Source: Planctomycetaceae bacterium
GTDB lineage: Bacteria; Planctomycetota; Planctomycetia; Planctomycetales; Planctomycetaceae
Length of the DNA: 20,070 nt
NCBI GenBank assembly: GCA_003445035.1
Contig: DLVV01000263.1
Location: 6,032 to 26,101, forward strand
Direction of reading: 5' to 3'
Below, in pieces: positions 1-6,840 of this stretch. Under the pieces are notes generated by a model that worked only from the letters and a program-made list of their open reading frames with translations, did not search any database and had not been told where the DNA came from. Every line of letters starts with the position of its first letter. The stretch's first letter is position 1. The position numbers were made by a program, and so were the translations under genes.

Positions 1-108
1 GCCACGATCTACCACTGCCTGGGCTACGGCTCGGACACGCGGGTGGTGGACCCGACCGGCCGACCGCACTTCGTCGTGCAGGGCAGCCCGGTCCATTCGC
101 TGCTGTAG
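1..108 (+). CDS. DUF1501 family protein, C-terminal fragment (cut by left edge)
   Basis: Frame 1 is open from the first base to a TAG at 106-108 and encodes 35 residues. They contain an A-T-I-Y-H start, a G-R-P-H-F turn and an S-L-L end. This matches the usual end of planctomycete DUF1501 proteins, where a T-I-Y-x-x-L-G segment is followed by an R/D-x-x-G-R-P turn and a short hydrophobic end; the complete DUF1501 gene at 6841-8223 has a similar T-I-Y-T-A-L-G segment near its own end. DUF1501 proteins are usually Tat-exported relatives of the alkaline phosphatase/sulfatase fold and of unknown role. The catalytic-fold part lies outside the window, so the call depends on the tail alone. A PSCyt1-DUF1549-DUF1553 partner could lie further upstream, as it does for the copy at 14883-16343, but this cannot be seen. 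Confidence 0.65.
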   Translation, partial: ATIYHCLGYGSDTRVVDPTGRPHFVVQGSPVHSLL

Positions 109-114
109 GCGGTG

Positions 115-134
115 CGACGGATTGTTGTCCGTCG
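115..134 (+). terminator. Hairpin after DUF1501 stop, possible terminator without T-tract
   Basis: A perfect 7-bp inverted repeat (CGACGGA, 6-nt loop, TCCGTCG) begins 7 nt after the stop of the left-edge gene. No run of T follows, so it is not a classical intrinsic terminator. It may act as a 3'-end stabilising hairpin. A second, 6-bp hairpin (TGTGCC/GGCACA) lies at 164-182 in the same gap. Confidence 0.3.
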
Positions 135-202
135 GGTTGGCTCGTTGTAGCTCGCTTTCGCCGTGTGCCGTCGCGTGGCACAATCGGCGGCACGCGCTTC
201 AG

Positions 203-222
203 GTGTACACACCCCGTACGGG
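203..222 (+). promoter_or_regulatory. Two adjacent perfect palindromes before the transporter operon
   Basis: GTGTACAC at 203-210 and CCCGTACGGG at 213-222 are each their own reverse complement. They lie side by side, ending 11 nt before the ATG at 234. The position suits an operator or a structured leader for the downstream operon. There is no recognised binding-site match, so a regulatory role is inferred. The second palindrome also occupies the place where a ribosome-binding site would be expected. Confidence 0.3.
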
Positions 223-233
223 ACGGATGACCC

Positions 234-1943
234 ATGTCACAGGTAGAACAAGATCGCCAGGCCATTCTCGACGCGAAGCAGAAGGGGATGCTGGCCACGC
301 TGATGACCTACGGCCGCCTGTCGGGTCCTGGTTGGTTGCAGGGGGCGATCACGCTCGGCGGTGGTTCGCTGGCCGGCAGTCTCTACCTGGGAGTCATCGG
401 CGGTTACGAGATGATGTGGCTGCAGCCGTTGATGATGATTCTGGGCATCGTGATGCTCAGTGCCATCGGCTATGTCGCACTCTCGACCGGTGAACGGCCC
501 TTCGACGCGATCAATCGTCACGTCAACCCGGTGCTGGGCTGGGGCTGGGCGATTGCCACGCTGATGGCCAACCTGGTCTGGGCGATGCCCCAGTTTTCTC
601 TCGGCACCGCGGCGATACAGCAGAACCTGTTTCCGGAACTGTTCGGCGGCGACACCGGCAAATACATCGCTGTGGGGCTGCTGTTCGGTGTGTCAGCGCT
701 GGTGATCTGGTTCTACGAGAGCGGTGGCTGGGGGCTGAAGCTCTTCGAGATTCTGTTGAAGTCGATGGTGGCAATCGTCGTTCTGAGCTTTTTCGGAGTG
801 GTGATCGCGATGTCCTCAAAAGGGGGGGGCTTGGCCTGGGGCGAGATCCTGTCCGGTTTCATTCCCGACCTGTCATTGCTGGACCGGCCGGCGGCGGCAT
901 TCGAGACGGCGCTGAAAGATTCGACCCACGCCGAATACTGGCGAGAACAGATCCTCTCGACACAACGTGACCGGATGGTGACCGCTGCGGCGACGGCCGT
1001 CGGAATCAACATGACCTTCTTGTTGCCCTACTCGATGCTCAAGCGGGGTTGGGATCGAGATTTTCGCGGGTTGGCCATCTTCGATCTCTCGGTTGGCCTG
1101 TTTATCCCCTTCGTGCTGGCGACCAGTTGCGTCGTGATCGCCTCGGCCAGCCAGTTCCACGGGCAGTTCGATCCGGGACTTGTGGGCGAGGGGCCGGCGA
1201 CTCCGGGAATCACCGACAAGTTGCAGGGCGGGTACGAAAAGAACGTCGAAGGACTGGCGAAGCACCTGGACGGCTCCGGAGAGATCGAACTGGCCGACCG
1301 GAAGATCGCAGCGATGTTGGTCCAGCGGGATGCCTTCCTGCTGGCCAACACGCTCGAGAAGTTGACCGGCCGCACCGTGGCTCACGTCGTCTTCGGAATC
1401 GGCGTGGTCGGCATGGCCTTCTCGACGATCATCATCTTGATGCTGATCAACGGGTTCACTGTCTGCGAGATGATCGGGATCCCGGCCTCGGGAATTCAGC
1501 ACCGCATCTGGAGCCTGCTGCCCGGGATTACCGGTGCCCTGGGATTCCTGTTCCTGTGGGGTGATGGCGAGGCCCGGTTCTGGCTGGCGGTACCGACCAG
1601 TGTCTTCGGGATGGTGCTGTTGCCGATTGCTTACCTGACATTTTTCCTGATGATGAACAACCGCCGCATGCTGGGCGAACACCTCCCACAGGGCGGACGC
1701 CGCAACCTGGTCAACGCCGCGATGTGCGTGGCGCTGGCCGCAGCGACGGTGGGAGCCGGGTGGTCGATCTGGAGCAAAACGCAGTGGTATGGCGTGGGAG
1801 GGGTTGTCGCCTTTCTGTTGTTGGCCGGCGTGGTCCACGTTGTTCGAGGTGGCAATTCGGGTGGCGGCGTTTCCGTGCCCTCCGGTTCCGAGACTCCAGA
1901 CACCGGGGCGGCTCCCTCGGATCCGGATGACCAGGGAGAGTGA
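234..1943 (+). CDS. Nramp-like (APC superfamily) membrane transporter lacking the metal motifs
   Basis: This 569-residue protein has about eleven hydrophobic segments and a hydrophilic, G/S/P/D-rich C-terminal tail. Residues 31-34 (GPGW) and the following helix align with the first transmembrane helix of Nramp divalent-metal transporters (GPGF...DPGN). The helix around 255-275 aligns with Nramp helix 6 (MPHN). The ligand motifs are changed: DPGN becomes GGGS at 42-45 and MPHN becomes LPYS at 264-267. An unusually large hydrophilic insert of about 75 residues follows helix 6, and another precedes it. Canonical Nramps import Mn or Fe with protons; without the Asp, Asn and Met ligands this protein probably carries a different substrate or uses other ligands. 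It is the first gene of a likely operon, with the sulfatase starting 4 nt after its stop. ATG 234 was chosen because the aligned family region begins shortly after it; no strong ribosome-binding site is visible. Confidence 0.75.
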   Translation: MSQVEQDRQAILDAKQKGMLATLMTYGRLSGPGWLQGAITLGGGSLAGSLYLGVIGGYEMMWLQPLMMILGIVMLSAIGYVALSTGERPFDAINRHVNPVLGWGWAIATLMANLVWAMPQFSLGTAAIQQNLFPELFGGDTGKYIAVGLLFGVSALVIWFYESGGWGLKLFEILLKSMVAIVVLSFFGVVIAMSSKGGGLAWGEILSGFIPDLSLLDRPAAAFETALKDSTHAEYWREQILSTQRDRMVTAAATAVGINMTFLLPYSMLKRGWDRDFRGLAIFDLSVGLFIPFVLATSCVVIASASQFHGQFDPGLVGEGPATPGITDKLQGGYEKNVEGLAKHLDGSGEIELADRKIAAMLVQRDAFLLANTLEKLTGRTVAHVVFGIGVVGMAFSTIIILMLINGFTVCEMIGIPASGIQHRIWSLLPGITGALGFLFLWGDGEARFWLAVPTSVFGMVLLPIAYLTFFLMMNNRRMLGEHLPQGGRRNLVNAAMCVALAAATVGAGWSIWSKTQWYGVGGVVAFLLLAGVVHVVRGGNSGGGVSVPSGSETPDTGAAPSDPDDQGE

Positions 1944-1947
1944 AGGC

Positions 1948-3414
1948 ATGCGGGGCTGGTCGTGGCTCGTGGTGCTGATCCTGCTGGTTCCGCGAGTGTC
2001 ATTAGCGTCCGAGCGGACCAACGTGGTGTTCTTTCTGGTCGATGACCTCGGCTGGACCGACCTGGGCTGTTTCGGCAGCTCGTTTTACGACACGCCACAT
2101 GTCGATGGACTGGCCCGGTCGGGGATGAAATTCACCAATGCCTATGCCGCCTGCCCGGTCTGCAGCCCCACTCGGGCCAGCATCCTGACTGGCAAATACC
2201 CGTCACGGACCGGCATCACCGACTACATCAATGCCGGTGGCGGCAACCAGCCCGGGAAGTGGCGTCGCAATACCAAGTTGCTGCCGGCAGCCTACAAGGA
2301 TCGGATGGCACACAAGGACGTGACGCTGGCCGAAGCGTTGAAGGAAGCCGGTTATGCGACTTTCTTTGCCGGCAAATGGCACCTGGGCCCCGAGGGGTTC
2401 TGGCCCGAGAGCCAGGGATTCGATGTCAACCGGGGTGGTATCACCCGCGGTGGCCCTTACGGCGGCAAGAAGTACTTTTCCCCTTACGGAAATCCGCGGT
2501 TGAAGGACGGGCCGCCCGGGGAACACTTGCCGGCCAGACTGGCCAACGAGACGGTCAAGTTCATCGAGACAAATCGCGAGAAGCCGTTCCTGGCCTACCT
2601 GTCGTTCTACTCGGTTCACACCCCGCTGATCGCCCGGAAGGATCTCCGGCAGAAGTATCTGGCCAAGAGGAAGCAACTGGACGCCGCGGCCGTGGCGGGA
2701 GAATTCTCGAAGCGAGAGCACCGCAGACGGGTACGGACGCTGCAGGCCCACGCGGTCTATGCCGGGATGATCGAGGCGATGGACCAGGCGGTGGGCACGG
2801 TGCTGTCGGGCCTGAAACGCCTCGGGCTAGAGAAGAACACGGCGGTGTTCTTCATGTCCGACAACGGGGGGCTGTCGACATCCGAAGGGCACCCAACCAG
2901 CAACCTGCCGCTTCGCGGCGGCAAGGGATGGATGTACGAGGGCGGGATCCGCGAACCGATGATCGTTCGCTGGCCGGGAGTGACCGCCGCCGGAAGTGTC
3001 TGCAAACAGGTCGTCACCAGCACGGATTTCTATCCGACGATTCTCGAGATCACCGGGTTGAAGGCTCGGCCTGATCAGCACCGGGATGGGGTGAGCTTCG
3101 TTTCGTTGCTGAAAGGGAAAACGCGAAAGCGGGGTCCACTGTTGTGGCACTATCCTCACTACGGAAATCAGGGGGGAGCCCCCGCGGGAGCCGTCCGCGA
3201 GGGACGGTGGAAGTTGATCGAGTGGTACGAGGACAAGCGGGTGGAACTGTTTGACCTCGAGAGCGATATCGGTGAGAACCGGGACCTGGCCAAGGGCCAG
3301 CCCGAACGGGTCCGGGCGATGAGGGTCACACTGCACCGAATGCTCAAGGAGACCGGTGCGGTGATGCCGGCTCGCAACGAGCGGTTTGACAAGAGCAAAC
3401 GGGAGGGCCGGTGA
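1948..3414 (+). CDS. Secreted sulfatase (arylsulfatase A-type)
   Basis: This 488-residue sulfatase hydrolyses sulfate esters. The active-site signature is complete: C72-S-P-T-R76 is the C-x-P-x-R site that formylglycine-generating enzyme converts. The metal-binding D32-D33 sit in the first strand, K143-W-H145 and H224 line the pocket, D305-N306 is the second metal pair, and K326 follows in the R-G-G-K element. Residues 1-21 (MRGWSW, then L/V-rich, ending S-L-A) form a signal peptide, so it acts in the periplasm or outside. Upstream in-frame ATGs exist at 1789 and 1927. ATG 1948 is preferred because it starts exactly at the signal peptide, is preceded by an AGGGAG ribosome-binding site at 1932-1939, and follows the transporter stop by 4 nt. 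Sulfatases of this group are numerous in planctomycetes and act on sulfated polysaccharides. The exact substrate cannot be told. A formylglycine-generating enzyme must be encoded elsewhere. Confidence 0.95.
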   Translation: MRGWSWLVVLILLVPRVSLASERTNVVFFLVDDLGWTDLGCFGSSFYDTPHVDGLARSGMKFTNAYAACPVCSPTRASILTGKYPSRTGITDYINAGGGNQPGKWRRNTKLLPAAYKDRMAHKDVTLAEALKEAGYATFFAGKWHLGPEGFWPESQGFDVNRGGITRGGPYGGKKYFSPYGNPRLKDGPPGEHLPARLANETVKFIETNREKPFLAYLSFYSVHTPLIARKDLRQKYLAKRKQLDAAAVAGEFSKREHRRRVRTLQAHAVYAGMIEAMDQAVGTVLSGLKRLGLEKNTAVFFMSDNGGLSTSEGHPTSNLPLRGGKGWMYEGGIREPMIVRWPGVTAAGSVCKQVVTSTDFYPTILEITGLKARPDQHRDGVSFVSLLKGKTRKRGPLLWHYPHYGNQGGAPAGAVREGRWKLIEWYEDKRVELFDLESDIGENRDLAKGQPERVRAMRVTLHRMLKETGAVMPARNERFDKSKREGR

Positions 3415-3523
3415 ATGTGCCGGGATTCCGGGTTTTCGGCATGCGAGGTCGGGGGCTGGTGTGGGTGATCGAGAACAATCCGAATCATCAAATGCCGGGG
3501 TGCCGCGTCGATTTCGAGCGGGG

Positions 3524-4435
3524 ATGCGCCGCGTGGTTTTGTTCCTGTTGGTTCCCTACCTGGTCCTGGTCCTGATGTTCACCTGGTTGCAGCGGTCGAT
3601 GATGTACTTTCCCGCCCGGGTGGCGGCGGTGCCGACGTCCGAGTGTGGCCTGCCGCCGGATCGGATTCACGAAATCGAGGTGCCGGTGGCCGACGATATG
3701 CGGTTGGCGGGGTGGCTGGCGCTGGCCACCGGTCAGGCCGCTGATGATTCCGCCGATGGTCTTGCCAAGCTCACTGACGGAAGAAATCTTCTGCTGTATT
3801 TTCCGGGCAATGCCGGGCACCGTGGTTACCGGGCCAACGCGATCGCCGATTTCACGGAACTGGGACTCGATGTCGTACTGGTGGACTACCGCGGCTTCGC
3901 CGAAAATGCCGGGAAGCCGGCCGAGGCGGTGTTGCACGCCGATGCCCGAGAGATCCAGGCGTGGCTGGCGGGCCGTGGTGTTTCTGCCGAGCGGTTGATC
4001 CTGTTTGGAGAATCTCTGGGCAGCGCCGTCGCGGTCCGACTGGCCGCCGATCTGTGTCGCGAAGGCACGCCGCCTGCCGGATTGTTGTTGCGGGCTCCGT
4101 TTTCGTCGATGACCGAGACCGCCGGCCACCACTATCCGTGGTTGCCGGTTCGCTGGATGCTGATCGACCGTTACGAGTCGATCGACCACATCGGAGATGT
4201 GACCTGCCCTTTGACGATCGTCCACGGTACAGATGACCAGGTTGTTCCGGTTCGCCTGTCACGAAACCTGTTTGAAGCCGCTCCATCCCGGTCGGCCGCG
4301 GGAGTCGAGCGGCGGTTCATCGAACTTCCAGGAGTGGGCCACAACGCGATGCCGCGCGAACCGATTGTTGAGGCAGCGAGAGAATTGATCCCAGGGAGCG
4401 AAGAATCCAATGGAGACCAGGAACATGCAGGTTGA
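3524..4435 (+). CDS. Membrane-anchored alpha/beta hydrolase
   Basis: This 303-residue serine hydrolase has an N-terminal hydrophobic anchor (about residues 4-21) followed by Q-R-S-M-M-Y-F-P. This layout is typical of the ABHD13/YqkD-like group of membrane-bound alpha/beta hydrolases. The F-P-G-N-A-G oxyanion loop is at 93-98, the nucleophile elbow G-E-S164-L-G at 162-166, the acid is probably D238 in H-G-T-D-D, and the base is H273 in G-V-G-H. The triad is complete, so it should be an active esterase, thioesterase or similar; its substrate is unknown. The start is uncertain. ATG 3524 places the anchor at the N-terminus but has a purine run directly against it. GTG 3461 would add 21 mostly polar residues and has GGGGG 5 nt upstream. 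It follows the sulfatase by 109 nt and overlaps the next gene by 26 nt, indicating co-transcription. Confidence 0.88.
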   Translation: MRRVVLFLLVPYLVLVLMFTWLQRSMMYFPARVAAVPTSECGLPPDRIHEIEVPVADDMRLAGWLALATGQAADDSADGLAKLTDGRNLLLYFPGNAGHRGYRANAIADFTELGLDVVLVDYRGFAENAGKPAEAVLHADAREIQAWLAGRGVSAERLILFGESLGSAVAVRLAADLCREGTPPAGLLLRAPFSSMTETAGHHYPWLPVRWMLIDRYESIDHIGDVTCPLTIVHGTDDQVVPVRLSRNLFEAAPSRSAAGVERRFIELPGVGHNAMPREPIVEAARELIPGSEESNGDQEHAG

Positions 4436-5357
4436 GACACAGACTCGACGGGAATTCCTTGCCGGTACCGGAGCATTGGCTGCCGGCGCGACGCTTGGCG
4501 AGATGGCCGCCGCCGAATCGAAGGAGAAGTTTCGGATCCGCTACATCGTTGGCGCCTGCATGTACGGCACGAAGCCGTTGGCCGAAATTCTGCCGGAGGT
4601 CCGCAAGTGCGGGGCCGAGACGGTCGAGTTCTGGGCTCGTCCTCACGGGAACCAGCGAGAGCAGGTCGACAAGCTGGGGGTGGAAGCCGTCCAGGCCCTG
4701 CTGAAGAAGAACAAGGTTCGACTCGGCAGCATGACCTGTTTCAAGTACGGAGTCTTCGGCATGCAGCCGGAGATGAAACTGGTCAAGGCGCTGGGCGGCG
4801 ACATGGTGATCTGCAACACCGTCGGTCCCAGGAACCTCAAGGGCGATGCCCTGAAGAAGGCGGTCACGGCGCTGGCCGAGAAGCTGAAACCTCACGTGGC
4901 GGCGGCTGAAAAGATCGGCGTGCAGATCGGGATCGAGAACCACAGCGGTACGATCATCAATTCGCCCGAATCGCAATTGATGCTGATGGATCTGTTGCCG
5001 TCCAAGCACATCGGCATGGCTCTGGCCGGCTACCACATGCCGCAGGATCCGGAGTTGATCGGCAAACACATCGAACGACTGGGGCAACGGCTGGTGCACT
5101 TCCAGGCGTGGGAGCACGGAATGGGCTGCAGCAAGAAGTTGCCCAAGGCGCAGGAACTGATGCAGATGCCCGGTCGTGGGCCGCTGGATTTCAAACCGAT
5201 CGTTGCCGGGCTGAAGAAGATCAAGTTTGCCGGCCGGGTCGAGATCTTCATGCACCCGGTGCCACGCGGCGTGCCGATCCTGGAGACGACCGCCAAAGTC
5301 ACGGCCGAGATCAACCGGGCGCGGGCCTACCTCGACAAGTTCGCCGATGCGGCGTAG
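4410..5357 (+). CDS. Tat-exported sugar phosphate isomerase/epimerase-like TIM-barrel protein
   Basis: This 315-residue protein has a Tat signal (R13-R14-E-F-L-A followed by an alanine-rich stretch ending around 36) and then a xylose isomerase-like (AP endonuclease 2 superfamily) TIM barrel. Candidate metal or active-site residues are E176 (G-I-E-N-H), H209, H230 and E279 (V-E-I-F). The usual Asp of the L-D-x-x-H element appears as A206 (L-A-G-Y-H), so metal binding may be altered. The fold typically handles epimerisation or isomerisation of sugars. Export suggests work on sugars outside the cytoplasm, alongside the sulfatase of the same operon. ATG 4410 has GGGAG at 4394-4398. ATG 4425 is an alternative that keeps the Tat motif and would reduce the overlap with the hydrolase gene from 26 to 11 nt. 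The gene ends 24 nt from the convergent oxidoreductase gene. Confidence 0.85.
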   Translation: METRNMQVETQTRREFLAGTGALAAGATLGEMAAAESKEKFRIRYIVGACMYGTKPLAEILPEVRKCGAETVEFWARPHGNQREQVDKLGVEAVQALLKKNKVRLGSMTCFKYGVFGMQPEMKLVKALGGDMVICNTVGPRNLKGDALKKAVTALAEKLKPHVAAAEKIGVQIGIENHSGTIINSPESQLMLMDLLPSKHIGMALAGYHMPQDPELIGKHIERLGQRLVHFQAWEHGMGCSKKLPKAQELMQMPGRGPLDFKPIVAGLKKIKFAGRVEIFMHPVPRGVPILETTAKVTAEINRARAYLDKFADAA

Positions 5358-5381
5358 CGGTCGGCCATTGCCGCCTGAGGC

Positions 5382-6668
5382 CTAGACCTTCGGCAGTTCG
5401 TACCCCTTGCGGTACTCGCGGGTGAGGTACTGGTTGGCCGACTTGTCGTTGGTGAAGGTCTCGGTCTCGCCGTCGAACTCCAGCCGCTTGCCGGTGCGGT
5501 AGGCGATGTTGCCGAGGTGGCAGAGCATGGACGAGTAGTGTCCCTCGAGGATGTCGGCGTTCAACGCGTCCTGGTTGCGGTTCTTCACGCAGGCGACGAA
5601 GTTGCGGTAGTGGCCCCCGTCGTCGGTCCACTTCTTGTAGAACTTCTTGCCCGGCTTTCCACCACGGTGGAAGATCCGGTATCCGTCACGGTCGACCATC
5701 ATATAGCCATTGTCGCCGTAGATGATGTTGTCGTTGTCGTTCATGTGGGCCTGCATGCGATACGGGGTGAAGTCCCGCTGTTCGAAAACGTACAGCAGGT
5801 CGTCGTACTCCCAGGTGACGACCATCGCGTCGGGCACCTCGTGGGCGTCGCCCTTCCAGCCCAGCTTGGCCCCGCTGCAACTGACGGCCTTGGGGGCACC
5901 GAGGTTCAGTGCCCAGCGACCGATGTCGACCTGGTGGACTCCGTCATTGCCCAGGTCCCCGGTCCCATAGTCCCACAGCCAGTGCCAGCCGGTGTGAAAG
6001 CGGTTGCGGTTGAAGGGCTTCATGGGGGCCGGGCCGACCCAGATGTCGTAATTGACCCCCTTGGGCACCGGTTCGTCCTTACGGTGAGCCATCCGTCCAC
6101 GTCGCTGGTTGTTGATGGCCTTGACCATCATCACCTTGCCGAGTTCCCCGTCAGCGATCAGCTTCCAGGCCTGCTTGTAGTGAGGCGCCGCTCGCAGGTT
6201 GGTGCCGTGCTGGACGATCCGCTTGTGTTTGCGGGCTGCTGTGACCGCCATGCGGCCCTCGTGAACGTTGTGCGAGCACGGTTTTTCGACGTAGACGTCC
6301 TTGCCGGCCAGGCAGGCATTGATCGTGACCGGGGCGTGCCAGTGATCGGGCGTGGCCACGGCCAGAGCGTCGACGTCCTTGCGGTCCAGCAGCGTTCGGT
6401 AGTCGACGACGTATTCCGGGCGGCGGCCTGAGAGTTGGCCGATCTGGGCACACAGTGCCTGTCCACGGCTTTCGTCGACATCGCAGATCGCCACCACCTG
6501 GCTGTCCTTGACCTGGGAGAAGTAGCGAGCGAGGCTCGAACCGCGGCCGCATCCCAGCACGGCCATGTTGACGGTTTCGCTGGGAGCGGCAGCTTCGAGT
6601 GTGCCGAGCCCCGTGGCGGCCAGGGCAGCGGCACTGCCCAGGAACGTACGTCGGTCGGTCTGGCTCAT
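5382..6668 (-). CDS. Tat-exported Gfo/Idh/MocA family oxidoreductase
   Basis: This 428-residue NAD(P)-dependent oxidoreductase starts with a Tat signal (R6-R7-T-F-L-G, alanine-rich to about 28). A Rossmann domain follows, with the nucleotide loop G39-C-G-R-G-S44, an acidic residue at the end of strand 2 (C-D-V-D) and the family signature E128-K-P130. The C-terminal half is the usual alpha/beta dimerisation and substrate domain of this family. Members oxidise or reduce sugars, inositols and related polyols, and Tat-exported versions are common in planctomycetes. GGAG lies about 8 nt before the ATG, supporting this start. It is convergent with the sugar isomerase-like gene and divergent from the DUF1501 gene, whose start is 172 nt away. 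Sugar isomerase and Gfo/Idh/MocA proteins often act in the same pathways, but the opposite strands mean they are not co-transcribed here. Confidence 0.93.
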   Translation of the reverse strand: MSQTDRRTFLGSAAALAATGLGTLEAAAPSETVNMAVLGCGRGSSLARYFSQVKDSQVVAICDVDESRGQALCAQIGQLSGRRPEYVVDYRTLLDRKDVDALAVATPDHWHAPVTINACLAGKDVYVEKPCSHNVHEGRMAVTAARKHKRIVQHGTNLRAAPHYKQAWKLIADGELGKVMMVKAINNQRRGRMAHRKDEPVPKGVNYDIWVGPAPMKPFNRNRFHTGWHWLWDYGTGDLGNDGVHQVDIGRWALNLGAPKAVSCSGAKLGWKGDAHEVPDAMVVTWEYDDLLYVFEQRDFTPYRMQAHMNDNDNIIYGDNGYMMVDRDGYRIFHRGGKPGKKFYKKWTDDGGHYRNFVACVKNRNQDALNADILEGHYSSMLCHLGNIAYRTGKRLEFDGETETFTNDKSANQYLTREYRKGYELPKV

Positions 6669-6775
6669 GGTCGTCTCCGGTCGTCGGATCTGGCGATTGG
6701 TTCACCGAATGCTACCCGCCTTGCGGCCTCGGTCTCAAGCCGGTCGGCCAATGGTCAACGTGTGCGAGACGCCAA

Positions 6776-6805
6776 TTGCACGGGGCGCGGGGGGAGGCGT
6801 AGAAT
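6776..6805 (+). promoter_or_regulatory. Sigma70-like promoter for the stand-alone DUF1501 gene
   Basis: TTGCAC (6776-6781) and TAGAAT (6800-6805) are separated by 18 nt, each one or two bases from the consensus. Transcription would start near 6812, giving a leader of about 29 nt before ATG 6841. Prediction by eye only. Confidence 0.45.
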
Positions 6806-6840
6806 CGTCATGGTGGCCCCGGTGGCTGGGAGCAAACGAG

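Noticed and set aside
873..2021. 382-codon open frame on the minus strand opposite the transporter gene
   Set aside because: It lies antisense to a gene with clear family similarity, and its product is rich in His, Gln, Asp and Arg with no domain or helix pattern. It is a shadow of GC-rich coding bias.
4317..5255. 312-codon minus-strand frame opposite the sugar isomerase-like gene
   Set aside because: Antisense to a well-supported gene, with composition (His, Gln, Leu, Asp) typical of a shadow frame and no recognisable motif.
5517..6431. 304-codon plus-strand frame opposite the Gfo/Idh/MocA gene
   Set aside because: Val/His/Asp-rich shadow of a gene with intact Rossmann and E-K-P motifs.
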